Origin: Betaproteobacteria bacterium
GTDB lineage: Bacteria; Pseudomonadota; Gammaproteobacteria; Burkholderiales; Usitatibacteraceae
NCBI GenBank assembly: GCA_016708825.1
Contig: JADJEZ010000004.1
Coordinates: 186,001-250,000, forward strand
DNA length: 64,000 nt
Direction of reading: 5' to 3'
The notes below the pieces were generated by a model. It searched no databases. It saw nothing but the letters and a program-made list of their open reading frames with translations, and had not been told where the DNA came from. Positions 48,410 through 57,469 of the stretch are shown here, one piece after another. Position numbers and translations under genes: made by a program. The stretch's first letter is position 1, and each line of letters starts with the position of its first letter.

Positions 48410-50761
48410 ATGCGCCTCTTCTCCGCCGCCTTCGTGGCCGGCACTGCCGTGCTGCAGCAGGCGCCGGCATTGCCGGACGTGCGCTACCTCGGGATTGCCC
48501 TGGCGCTCCTGCTCGCCTCGCGCCTGTCCCGGGCGGCGCTCGCCCGGTCCCTGCTCGTCGCCGCGGCGGGCTTCGCCGCGGGCCACGACCTCGCGGCCTG
48601 GCGCGCGCACCAGCGTGTCGCGGACGAGTTGCCCCGGGCAATGGAAGGCAGGGACATCGAAGTCGAGGGCGTCGTCACCGGCCTGCCGCGCCACGGGGAG
48701 CGTGGAACGCGCTTTCTCTTCGATCCGGTCGCCGAAGCGGCGGGTGTCGCGGTCCCGTCCCGCGTGTGGCTCGCGTGGCATGGCCCGCGGGGCGAGGAGT
48801 CCGCCGGGACGCCCGCGCAGCTTCGGGCCGGGCAGCGCTGGCGCGTCACCGTGCGCCTGAAGCGTCCGCGCGGCACCGCCAACCCGCACGCCTTCGACTT
48901 CGAGTCCTGGGCGATGGCGCGCGGCATCCGCGCCACGGGGTACGTTCGGACCATGCCCGCGCCGGTGCTGCTCGCCGAACACGAGCCCGGCTGGCCGCAG
49001 ACCCTGCACCGGCTGCGCGGCGAGGTGCGCGAAGCGATGCAGACCCGCCTGGACGATGCGCGTTTCGGCGGCGTCCTGGTGGCGCTCGCAATCGGCGAGC
49101 AGGACGCCATCGCCGCCGCGGACTGGGAGGTGTTCTGGCGGACGGGCGTGGGCCACCTGGTGAGCATTTCCGGCCTGCACGTCACGATGTTCGCGAGCCT
49201 CGCTTTCGCGGTGACGGCGTGGTTCTGGGTGCGCGTGCCCGCGTTGGCGCTCGCCGTCGCGGCCCGGAAGGCCGCGGCCGTCTCAGGCGTTGCCGCCGCC
49301 GCTGCCTATACGCTCATGGCCGGTTTCGGCGTCCCGGCGCAACGCACGCTCGTCATGCTCGCCGCGGGCGCCGCGAGCCTCCTTGCGGACCGGCCCTCGT
49401 CGCCGTCGCGCGTGCTGGCCGCGGCCGCGCTCGCGGTCGTCCTCGTGGACCCGTGGGCCGTGCTCGCACCCGGATGCTGGCTTTCCTTCGCGGCCGTGGG
49501 CGCCATCTTCTTCACGCTCTCGCTGCGCGACCGTCCGCCGCGCGCCCTTGCAGCCGCGGTCGCAACACAGGTGGCGGTGACGCTCGCGCTCGCGCCGCTC
49601 CTGGCGGCGCTCTTCGGTGAGGTCTCGCTCGTCTCGCCCCTGGCGAACGCGTTCGCGATTCCCTGGGTGAGCATGGTCGTCGTGCCGCTCACGCTGGCCG
49701 GCTCCTTCCTGCCCCTGCCGGCTTTGCTGCACGCGGCGCATGCGCTGCTCGAGGCCGCGATGGTTCCCCTGCAATGGCTCGCCGCGCTTCCGGGCGCGAT
49801 GCTGGAGGGCGCTGCCGCGCCGTGGCCCGCGGCCCCGTGCGCGCTCGCGGGCGCGGCGCTCCTGCTCGCCCCGCGCGGCCTGCCGTTGCGCGCCGCCGGC
49901 GCCGCGCTGCTGCTGCCGCTGGCGCTCTTCCGCGCGCCCGCGCCGGCGCCGGGCGAGGCCTGGGTGGACGTGCTCGATGTCGGGCAGGGCCTCGCGGTGA
50001 TCGTGCGCACGGCGGGGCGCTCCCTTGCCTACGACGCGGGGCCGTCCTGGAACGCGGAATCGGACAGCGGCGCGAGGATCGTCGTGCCCTACCTGCGCGG
50101 CGAGGGCATCGGCCGCCTCGACGGCCTCGTGATCAGCCACGCCGATGACGATCACGCGGGCGGCGCCCGCTCGCTCGCCCGTGCACGCGCGCCGCCGTGG
50201 ATGCTGTCCTCGCTGCCGGAGGGCGACGCTCGCCACGGACTAGTGCCCGATTCGCGCCCGTGCATCGCCGGCCTGCACTGGGATTGGGATGGGGTGGCCT
50301 TCGAGATCCTGCATCCGGCTATCGAGGCGCTGCGCGACCGCCGGCGCGAAAACGACCGGTCCTGCGTCCTGCGCGTTTCCACGGCCGCGGGCGCAGTGCT
50401 CCTCGCCGGGGACATCGAGCGCCGGGCGGAGGCCGAGCTGGTCGCGCGGGAGGGCGGGCGCCTGCGCGCGCACGCACTGCTCGTGCCGCACCATGGTTCG
50501 CGCTCTTCCTCCACGCCCGCTTTTGTCGCGGCGGTCGCACCGTCGCTGGCCATCGTCTCCGCCGGCTGGCGCAATCGCTTCCGCCAACCGTCCCCGGAGG
50601 TGGAGGAACGCTACCGGGAACAGGGAGCCCGGGTCCTGCGCACGGACCTCGAGGGCGCCCTTCGCCTGGCGCTCCCGGCCGGGGCGGATGAAGCTCCCAC
50701 CGCGCGCGCGCTTGCGCTCCGCCCCCGCTACTGGAGCGATCGTGGAGCCGCGTCACCCTGA
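48410..50761 (+). CDS. comEC: DNA internalization-related competence protein ComEC/Rec2
   Basis: ComEC is the inner-membrane channel for single-stranded DNA during natural transformation. The 783-residue product has the N-terminal helices and OB-like DUF4131 domain (DIEVEGVVTGLPRHGERGTR). The competence domain has about eight helices (VGHLVSISGLHVTMFASLAF is the signature). The C-terminal metallo-beta-lactamase-like domain has VDVLDVGQGLAVIV and SHADDDHAGG, then LVPHHGSRSSSTPAF. All parts are present and unbroken, suggesting a functional transformation channel, although other com/pil genes are outside the window. It abuts the convergent transglutaminase gene with no gap. Confidence 0.94.
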   Translation: MRLFSAAFVAGTAVLQQAPALPDVRYLGIALALLLASRLSRAALARSLLVAAAGFAAGHDLAAWRAHQRVADELPRAMEGRDIEVEGVVTGLPRHGERGTRFLFDPVAEAAGVAVPSRVWLAWHGPRGEESAGTPAQLRAGQRWRVTVRLKRPRGTANPHAFDFESWAMARGIRATGYVRTMPAPVLLAEHEPGWPQTLHRLRGEVREAMQTRLDDARFGGVLVALAIGEQDAIAAADWEVFWRTGVGHLVSISGLHVTMFASLAFAVTAWFWVRVPALALAVAARKAAAVSGVAAAAAYTLMAGFGVPAQRTLVMLAAGAASLLADRPSSPSRVLAAAALAVVLVDPWAVLAPGCWLSFAAVGAIFFTLSLRDRPPRALAAAVATQVAVTLALAPLLAALFGEVSLVSPLANAFAIPWVSMVVVPLTLAGSFLPLPALLHAAHALLEAAMVPLQWLAALPGAMLEGAAAPWPAAPCALAGAALLLAPRGLPLRAAGAALLLPLALFRAPAPAPGEAWVDVLDVGQGLAVIVRTAGRSLAYDAGPSWNAESDSGARIVVPYLRGEGIGRLDGLVISHADDDHAGGARSLARARAPPWMLSSLPEGDARHGLVPDSRPCIAGLHWDWDGVAFEILHPAIEALRDRRRENDRSCVLRVSTAAGAVLLAGDIERRAEAELVAREGGRLRAHALLVPHHGSRSSSTPAFVAAVAPSLAIVSAGWRNRFRQPSPEVEERYREQGARVLRTDLEGALRLALPAGADEAPTARALALRPRYWSDRGAASP

Positions 50762-53700
50762 CTAGTCGGCTGACTCCGGCGCGCGCCGCAGGTCCAGCGT
50801 GAGCGGGAAGCGCGGGTTGCGCCCCTCGTCGGCAAGCGTCATCGGCCCCGGCGAGTGCCCCATGGCCTGGAAACGCGCCACGCGCCGGGCCTCTGCTTCC
50901 AGCGCATTCACCGGGAAGGTCTCGTAGTTGCGCCCCCCGGGGTGCGCCACGTGGTACGTGCACCCGCCGATGGAGCGGCCGTTCCAGAGATCCACGATGT
51001 CGAAGACGAGCGGCGCCTGGGGCTCGATGGTGGGGTGCAGCGCGAAGGTCGGCGCCCAGGCCTTGTAGCGCACGCCGGCCACGTACTCGCCCGGACGCCC
51101 GGTGGCGGCAAGCGGCAGGCGCCGGCCGTTGCAGGCCACGGCATAGCGCGTCGCGTTGAGGTGTGTGGCGAGCACCTGCAGGCGCTCGACGGATGCATCC
51201 ACGTATCGGGCCGATCCCACCTTGGAGACCTCCTCGCCCAGCACGTGCCACGGCTCTATGGCCTGGCGGATCTCGACGCCGATGCCCTCGTAGGAGACCG
51301 TGCCGAAGCGCGGGAAGCGGAACTCCAGGAATGGCGCGAACCATTCCATGCGGAAATCGTAGCCGGCGGCCTGCAGGTCCTCGACCACGTGGCGCAGGTC
51401 CTGTGCCACGAAGTGCGGAAGCATGAAGGTGTCGTGCAGGCGCGTGCCCCAGTCGACCAGGCGGCCGCGGAAGGGAGCCTTCCAGAAGCGCGCGACCAGC
51501 GCGCGCACCAGGAGCGTCTGCAGCAGGCTCATCCGCGGGTGCGGCGGCATCTCGAAGGCGCGGAATTCCAGCAGGCCCAGGCGCCCGGTGGCGGTTCCGG
51601 GGGCGTAGAGCTTGTCCATGGAAAACTCGGCGCGGTGCGTGTTGCCGGTCATGTCGACCAGGAAGTTGCGCAGGATCCGGTCCACGAGCCACGGCTTCTC
51701 GTTCGACTCGCCCGGCGGCAGGGACCGCCCGAGCTGCTCGAAGGCGATCTCCAGCTCGTAGAGCGCGTCGTCGCGCGCCTCGTCGACGCGCGGGCTCTGG
51801 CTCGTGGGCCCGATGAACTGGCCCGAGAAGAGGTAGGAAAGCGCCGGGTGCACCTGCCAGTAGGCGATGAGGGAGCGCAGCAGGTCGGGGCGGCGCAGCA
51901 GCGGGCTGTCGGCCGCCGTGGGCCCGCCGAGGGTGACGTGGTTGCCGCCGCCCGTTCCCGTATGCCGCCCGTCGAGCATGAACTTCTCCGTGCCCAGCCG
52001 GGCCTCGCGCGCCTCCTCGTAGAGCACCGTCACATGGTGGACGAGCTCTTCCCAGTTCGAGGCCGGGTGGATGTTCACCTCGATCACGCCGGGGTCCGGC
52101 GTGATGGCGAAGCGCGCGATCCGCGGGTCGTCGGGCGGCGTGTATCCCTCGACGCGCACCGGGCGGTCGAGCGCGCGCGAGGTTGCCTCGATCGCGGCCA
52201 CCAGGGAGACGAAATCCTCCAGCAGCGACACCGGCGGCAGGAAGACGTGCAGCCGGGCGTCGCGCAGCTGCACGCACAGGCTCGTGCGCACCACCTCCCG
52301 CGAGGAGTGCTGCGTCGCGTCCGCCGCCTCGATTGTCCCCGGCGCGCGCGCGGGCTTTCGCCTGCCGAGCGCGTCCCGGCGCTCGAAGGGGTCGGTGGCG
52401 ATGACGGGCTCGTCGTCCTCCGGCAACACCGTCGGGAGTGAGTCGAGCGGCAGCCGCCAGCCCATCGGCGAATCGCCCTCGAGCAGGAAGACGTGCCCGC
52501 GGCGCAGCGGCCAGCGCGAACTCCCCCATTTCGTCGCACCCGAGGGCTTCTGGCGGGGCAGGGGCCGCAGCGGGAGCACGAACCCGGCCGGCTCGCCGGC
52601 GATTCCCGCGACTCGCGCGGCGAGCCCCGCGCGTACGGCGGTGTCGGCCAGGTCGGCGGCAAGGGGATCGATGCCCGCGGGCAGGTTCGACTCGTCGCGC
52701 AGGAGCTTCCACGGGTCCTCGTGGGCGGGCATCACGAAGTCGGGGGACAGGCCCAGCGCCTGGGCGAGCTCGACGGCGAAACGCCTCGCGTCCTCGTGCG
52801 TCGGGGGCGTGGTGCCTTCCCGCGCCGGTGGCGCTTCCTGCCAGAGCGGCGTGCCGTCGCGGCGCCAGAAACAGGACAGCGCCCAGCGCGGAAGCGCCTC
52901 GCCGGGGTACCACTTGCCCTGGCCGAAGTGCAGCATCCCGCCGGGCGCGAAGCGCTCGCGCAGGCGTCTGAGAAGGTCCTCCGCCAGCGCCACCTTGCGG
53001 GGCGAGGTCGGCGTGTAGTTCCACTCCGCGCCGTCCATGTCGTCGATGGAAACGAAGGTGGGCTCGCCGCCCAGGGTGAGGCGCGTATCGCCGTCGGCCA
53101 GTTCGCGGTCGACCTGCCGGCCGAGCGCATCGATCGCGGCCCACTCGGCGTCGTCGAAGGGGCGCGTCACCCGCGGGTCCTCGTGGATGCGCGTGACCTT
53201 CATCTCGAACTCGAACTCGGTGCGGCAGACGTCCGTGGACCCGGTGACGGGCGCCGCACTCGAGGGCAGCGCCGTGCAGGCGAGCGGGATGTGGCCCTCG
53301 CCCGCGAGAAGCCCCGAAGTGGGGTCGAGGCCGATCCAGCCCGCGCCGGGCACGTAGGCCTCGCACCACGCGTGCAGGTCGGTGAAGTCCCGGTCGGTGC
53401 CGGCCGGGCCGTCCAGCGGCTTCTGGTCGGCCACGAGCTGTATCAGGTAGCCCGAGGCGAAGCGGGCGGCCAGCCCGAAGCGGCGCAGGATCTGCACCAG
53501 CAGCCACGCGCTGTCCCGGCAGGAACCCTGCGCGCTCGCGAGCGTTTCCTCCGGAGACTGGATGCCCGCCTCCATGCGGATCAGGTAGCGCACGTCCCGC
53601 TGCAGGTCACCGTTCACGCCGACGAGGAAGTCGATGGTGGTGATCGGGGCGGCGAGGTGGCGGGCCCGGGCGCGCTCGATCCAGGCGGCCACGAGCGGGG

Positions 53701-54070
53701 CGAGCGGCTCCACCTCGAGGTAGGGCGCGAGCTCGCGGGCATTGTCCGGCGTGTAGGCGAAGGGGAACTGCTCGGCGGACTTGTCGACGAAGAAGTCGAA
53801 CGGGTTGATCACCGTCATGTCGGCCACGAGATCGACGGTGATCTCGAGCAGGCGCGCCTTCTCGGGGAAGACCAGGCGCGCGACCCAGTTGCCGTAGGGG
53901 TCCTGCTGCCAGTTGAGGAAGTGCTTCGCCGGCTCCACGCGCAGCGAGTAGCTCTCGATGGGCGTGCGGCAGTGGGCTGCGGGGCGCAGGCGCACGTCGT
54001 GCGGCGAGAGCCCTACGGCCGGGTCGAAGGCGTAGCGCGTGCGGTGGTGGAGGGCGACCTTGATGGTCAC
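50762..54070 (-). CDS. Transglutaminase-like protease fused to DUF2126 putative amidoligase
   Basis: A 1102-residue two-part protein. Residues 1-290 are a transglutaminase-like domain with the N-terminal beta extension (RLRPAAHCRTPIESYSLRV) and a Cys-His-Asp triad: C184 in AQGSCRDSAWLLVQ, H233 in DLHAWCEAYVPG, D249 in WIGLDPTSG. Residues from about 300 to the end are DUF2126, a predicted glutamine-synthetase-like amidoligase; likely active-site stretches are GEPTFVSIDDMD, VIEVNIHPASNWEELV, and GGGNHVTLGGPTAADSPLL. It is the last gene of the Anbu operon, 25 bases after Anbu. The two halves suggest bond making and bond breaking in one chain, but the substrate is unknown. GTG start. Confidence 0.87.
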   Translation of the reverse strand: MTIKVALHHRTRYAFDPAVGLSPHDVRLRPAAHCRTPIESYSLRVEPAKHFLNWQQDPYGNWVARLVFPEKARLLEITVDLVADMTVINPFDFFVDKSAEQFPFAYTPDNARELAPYLEVEPLAPLVAAWIERARARHLAAPITTIDFLVGVNGDLQRDVRYLIRMEAGIQSPEETLASAQGSCRDSAWLLVQILRRFGLAARFASGYLIQLVADQKPLDGPAGTDRDFTDLHAWCEAYVPGAGWIGLDPTSGLLAGEGHIPLACTALPSSAAPVTGSTDVCRTEFEFEMKVTRIHEDPRVTRPFDDAEWAAIDALGRQVDRELADGDTRLTLGGEPTFVSIDDMDGAEWNYTPTSPRKVALAEDLLRRLRERFAPGGMLHFGQGKWYPGEALPRWALSCFWRRDGTPLWQEAPPAREGTTPPTHEDARRFAVELAQALGLSPDFVMPAHEDPWKLLRDESNLPAGIDPLAADLADTAVRAGLAARVAGIAGEPAGFVLPLRPLPRQKPSGATKWGSSRWPLRRGHVFLLEGDSPMGWRLPLDSLPTVLPEDDEPVIATDPFERRDALGRRKPARAPGTIEAADATQHSSREVVRTSLCVQLRDARLHVFLPPVSLLEDFVSLVAAIEATSRALDRPVRVEGYTPPDDPRIARFAITPDPGVIEVNIHPASNWEELVHHVTVLYEEAREARLGTEKFMLDGRHTGTGGGNHVTLGGPTAADSPLLRRPDLLRSLIAYWQVHPALSYLFSGQFIGPTSQSPRVDEARDDALYELEIAFEQLGRSLPPGESNEKPWLVDRILRNFLVDMTGNTHRAEFSMDKLYAPGTATGRLGLLEFRAFEMPPHPRMSLLQTLLVRALVARFWKAPFRGRLVDWGTRLHDTFMLPHFVAQDLRHVVEDLQAAGYDFRMEWFAPFLEFRFPRFGTVSYEGIGVEIRQAIEPWHVLGEEVSKVGSARYVDASVERLQVLATHLNATRYAVACNGRRLPLAATGRPGEYVAGVRYKAWAPTFALHPTIEPQAPLVFDIVDLWNGRSIGGCTYHVAHPGGRNYETFPVNALEAEARRVARFQAMGHSPGPMTLADEGRNPRFPLTLDLRRAPESAD

Positions 54071-54095
54071 GGGCGGATCCCGGCCGGCGCGCGCA

Positions 54096-54830
54096 TCACT
54101 CCAGCCAATCCGGGTCGGGCAGCTCCCCGAACACGCGCCGCAGGCCGCCGCCCCAGCGCGAGCGCAGCATCGTGAAGTAGGGATCGCCCTCGCGGATTCT
54201 CTGCTGCAGGCCCACGCGCAGGCTGTCCCGCGGCAGCCAGAGCATGTCGATGGGCAGGCCCACGGATATGTTGGACTTCATGGTCGAATCGAAGGATATG
54301 AGCACGCACTTGGCGGCCTCCTTCTGCGGGGTGCCGGTGTTCACGACGCGGTCGAGGATGGGCTTGCCGTACTTCGATTCGCCCAGCTGGAAGTAGGGCG
54401 TGTCGTCGGTGGCCTCGATGAAGTTGCCCTGCGTGTAGACGTGGAAGAGGCGCATGGGCTCGCCCCGGATCTGGCCGCCGACGAGCAGGTTCGCGCCGGC
54501 GTCGATGTTGCTCTGGGCGAGCGGGGCGCCGTCCTTCCTCTGCATTTCGCGCAGCGAATCGCCCACGAGGGTTGCCGCGTCGTACATCGACTCGGCGTTC
54601 CAGATCGTGAGCAGGCCCTCGGCCGCGTGCTGGTGGCGCTCGAGCAGGTTCACCACGCCCTGCGTGATCGCGAGGTTTCCCGACGACAGGACGACGATCA
54701 CGCGGTCGTCCTTCCTCTCGAAGACGCGCATCTTGGTGAAGGTCGACACGTGGTCCACGCCCGCGTTGGTGCGCGAGTCGGACGCGAAGATCATGCCGGC
54801 ATCGAGGCGGAGGGCGACGCAGTAGGTCAT
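54096..54830 (-). CDS. Anbu, proteasome-like Ntn-hydrolase peptidase
   Basis: A 244-residue relative of proteasome beta subunits and HslV (ancestral beta subunit, also called beta-proteobacterial proteasome homologue). After Met removal, Thr1 is the N terminus (TYCVALRLDAG). D17 falls in FASDSRTNAG and a Lys sits at 32, matching the Ntn active site. The SSGNLAITQGVV stretch corresponds to the conserved Gly-containing loop. Known Anbu structures form open helical or ring assemblies. No AAA unfoldase gene is nearby, so any substrates are probably peptides or unfolded segments. It lies between the alpha-E and transglutaminase genes. Confidence 0.92.
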   Translation of the reverse strand: MTYCVALRLDAGMIFASDSRTNAGVDHVSTFTKMRVFERKDDRVIVVLSSGNLAITQGVVNLLERHQHAAEGLLTIWNAESMYDAATLVGDSLREMQRKDGAPLAQSNIDAGANLLVGGQIRGEPMRLFHVYTQGNFIEATDDTPYFQLGESKYGKPILDRVVNTGTPQKEAAKCVLISFDSTMKSNISVGLPIDMLWLPRDSLRVGLQQRIREGDPYFTMLRSRWGGGLRRVFGELPDPDWLE

Positions 54831-54898
54831 GGAGGCGGGATTTCAAGGGGGGCGGGTGCGAGGCAAAATCATAACGCATGCCCCGCGGGCGCGCCCCC

Positions 54899-55849
54899 TC
54901 ACTCGCTCAGGGTCGGCGAGAAGAAGCTCATCTGGATGTGCGTGGAGAGCTCCTGCATCGCGTCGAGGTAGGCGGTGAGGTACTCGTGCAGGCCGCCGGC
55001 GAAGATGTCCGAGATGCGCCCGTAGCGCAGGTTCGCGAGGATCTGTCCCGCGCGCCGCAGCGTTTCGGCGCAGTGCTCGTTTCGCACCCGCTCGAGGATG
55101 TCGTGGACCTCGCGCATGCAGAAGTGCAGGCTCCTCGGCAGGTCGTCGCGCAGGACGAGGAGCTCGGCCAGGCGCGTGGGCGTGATCACGTCGCGGTAGA
55201 CCTTGCGGTAGGCCTCGAAGGCGGACACCGAGCGCAGCACCGCCGACCACTGGTAGTAGTCCACCGCGCCGCCCACGTCGGTCGCGCTCGGCAGCAGGAT
55301 GTGGTACTTCACGTCGAGGATGCGGGCGGTGGAGTCGGCCCGCTCCATGTGCGTGCCCAGGCGCGTGAACTGGAAGGCCTCGTCGCGGCGCATGGTGCTG
55401 ATGGCCACGCCGCGCAGCAGGTGGCTCCGCTCCTTCACCCAGTCGAAGAACGCGGAGATGCCGCGGGCGTTCATCCGCTCCTCGCTCATCTGCTGCATCT
55501 CGAGCCAGGCGGCATTCAGGACCTCCCACATCTCGGAGGTGATCGAGCCGCGCACCGCGCGCGCGTTCTCGCGCGCCTGGTGAATGCAGGAACGGATCGA
55601 GGACGGGTTCTCCGGGTCGAGGGCCATGAAGTGCAGCACCTCGCGGGCGCACACGACGCTGTGGCGCCCGGAGAACGGAAAGAGCGTTCCGGTGATGTTC
55701 AGGGGGGCGGTCCACTCCTGGTCCTGCAGGCGCGGCTCCTTCACGAGCAGCGACATGCGCCAGGTCACGTCGAGCACGCGGGCCGTGTTCTCGGCCCGCT
55801 CGACGTAGCGGCTCATCCAGTAGAGGTTCGAGGCGACGCGCGAGAGCAT
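54899..55849 (-). CDS. Alpha-E domain protein (DUF403)
   Basis: A 316-residue all-helical protein with the family start MLSRVASNLYWMSRYVERAE and conserved acidic/His positions in FTRLGTHMERADSTARILD and LHFCMREVHDILERV. Alpha-E proteins almost always accompany circularly permuted ATP-grasp and transglutaminase genes, and are thought to assist peptide-bond chemistry, but no activity is proven to my knowledge. It starts five bases after the ATP-grasp stop and lies 68 bases before Anbu, so it is in the middle of the operon. Confidence 0.9.
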   Translation of the reverse strand: MLSRVASNLYWMSRYVERAENTARVLDVTWRMSLLVKEPRLQDQEWTAPLNITGTLFPFSGRHSVVCAREVLHFMALDPENPSSIRSCIHQARENARAVRGSITSEMWEVLNAAWLEMQQMSEERMNARGISAFFDWVKERSHLLRGVAISTMRRDEAFQFTRLGTHMERADSTARILDVKYHILLPSATDVGGAVDYYQWSAVLRSVSAFEAYRKVYRDVITPTRLAELLVLRDDLPRSLHFCMREVHDILERVRNEHCAETLRRAGQILANLRYGRISDIFAGGLHEYLTAYLDAMQELSTHIQMSFFSPTLSE

Positions 55850-55854
55850 GGCGT

Positions 55855-57276
55855 TCAGTCGACCACCCAGGTGTCCTTCACTCCCCCGCCCTGGGAGGAG
55901 TTCACGACGAGGGAACCCTCGCGAAGTGCCACGCGCGTGAGGCCGCCGGGGACGAAGCGCACCTCGCCCGCGGAAAGCACGTAGGGCCGCAGGTCGATGT
56001 GGCGGGGCGCCAGGGCGTCCGCGCAGAAGGTGGGCACCTGCGAGAGCGAGAGCGTGGGCTGCGCGATGAAGCGATGCGGCGCGTCGAGGATGCGGCGGCG
56101 GTACTTCTCGCGCTCCTCGCGGGAGGCGGTCGGGCCCACGAGCATCCCGTAGCCGCCGGATCCCTGGGTCTCCTTCACCACCAGTTCCTCGAGATGCTCG
56201 AGCGCGTAGGCGAGGTCCGCGGGCTCGCGCAGCAGGTAGGTCGGGACGTTGGCGAGGATCGGCTCCTCGTCCAGGTAGAACCGGATCATCTCCGGCACGA
56301 AGGGATACATCGACTTGTCGTCGGCGACCCCGGTGCCGATGGCGTTGGCGAGCGTGACGCGGCCCGCCCGGAAGGCCGAGAGCAGGCCGGGGACGCCCAG
56401 CATCGAATCGGGACGGAAGGCGAGCGGGTCGAGGAAGTCGTCGTCGAGCCGCCGGTAGATGACGTCCACGCGCTGCGGGCCCTGGGTCGTGCGCATGAAC
56501 ACGCAATGGTCCTGCACGAAGAGATCCTGCCCTTCCACCAGCTCGACGCCCATCTGCTGGGCGAGGAAGGCGTGCTCGAAGTAGGCGCTGTTGTGGTGTC
56601 CCGGCGTGAGCAGCACGATTACCGGGTTCTCGACGCTGCGGGGCGCGACCTCGCGCAGCGTCTCGAGAAGCAGGTCGGGGTAGTGGTCCACGGGGCGGAT
56701 CGACTGCAGCGCGAAGAGCTCGGGGAAGAGCCGCATCATCATCTTGCGGTTCTCGAGCATGTAGGAGACGCCCGAAGGCGTGCGCAGGTTGTCCTCGAGG
56801 ACGTAGTACTCGCCGTCGGCGTTCTTCACCAGGTCGACTCCGGCGACGTGCGCGTAGACCCCGCCGGGAACGTCCACGCCGACCATCTCGGGGCGGAACT
56901 GGCTGTTGCCCTCGACCTCCTCGCGGGAGATCCTGCCCGCGCGGATGATCTCCTGGCCGTGGTAGATGTCGTGCAGGAAGCGGTTCAGGGCCGTCACGCG
57001 CTGGCGCAGCCCCGCCGCGAGGCGCTCCCAGGTCGCGCCGGGGATTGTGTGCGGCACGATGTCGAAGGGGATCAGCCGCTCCGTGCCGGAAGCCTCGCCG
57101 TAGACCGCGAACGTGATGCCCACGCGGTGGAAAAGGAGGTCGGCGGCGTGGCGGTTCTGCGCGATGCGCTCCGGCGGCGTGTCGCGCAGCCAGTCGGCGA
57201 AGGCGGCGTAGTGCGGCCGCACCGAGCCGTCCTCGGCGAACATCTCGTTGTAGTACTGCTTCAGCAGCATCGTCAT
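55855..57276 (-). CDS. Circularly permuted ATP-grasp ligase
   Basis: A 473-residue circularly permuted ATP-grasp protein (DUF404/DUF407 type), expected to form an amide or peptide bond with ATP. Conserved stretches include YYNEMFAEDGSVRPHYAAF, then EYYVLEDNLRTPSGVSYML, TPGHHNSAYFEHAFLAQQMG, and ELVVKETQGSGGYGMLVGP near the C terminus (nucleotide-binding loop). It is the first gene of the operon, divergent from relA with a 193-base gap. ATG 57276 precedes the conserved start; an ATG at 57330 would add 18 residues. Confidence 0.9.
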   Translation of the reverse strand: MTMLLKQYYNEMFAEDGSVRPHYAAFADWLRDTPPERIAQNRHAADLLFHRVGITFAVYGEASGTERLIPFDIVPHTIPGATWERLAAGLRQRVTALNRFLHDIYHGQEIIRAGRISREEVEGNSQFRPEMVGVDVPGGVYAHVAGVDLVKNADGEYYVLEDNLRTPSGVSYMLENRKMMMRLFPELFALQSIRPVDHYPDLLLETLREVAPRSVENPVIVLLTPGHHNSAYFEHAFLAQQMGVELVEGQDLFVQDHCVFMRTTQGPQRVDVIYRRLDDDFLDPLAFRPDSMLGVPGLLSAFRAGRVTLANAIGTGVADDKSMYPFVPEMIRFYLDEEPILANVPTYLLREPADLAYALEHLEELVVKETQGSGGYGMLVGPTASREEREKYRRRILDAPHRFIAQPTLSLSQVPTFCADALAPRHIDLRPYVLSAGEVRFVPGGLTRVALREGSLVVNSSQGGGVKDTWVVD

Positions 57277-57469
57277 CCGCGCATTCGAGCAAGCCTCGTG
57301 CCACCCGAGGATACGCGAAGCGGCGTGCATGGGGTGGAACGGGGCAGCGAAGCTCCCCCTGTGCCGCGGTGGTGCGTGCGCACCGAAACCGGGCGCGCGC
57401 GAGGCCCGCCGGGTCGCCGCTTCCGGGAGGTAGAATCGCCGCTGCAGCCGCAAGAATCGCCTGGCATCC
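57277..57469. promoter_or_regulatory. Divergent intergenic region between the Anbu operon and relA
   Basis: A 193-base gap between two divergent starts must hold both promoters. TAGAAT at 57431-57436 is a possible relA -10, without a recognisable -35. No clear promoter is seen on the minus strand, and no repeats or operator-like palindromes stand out. Confidence 0.35.
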
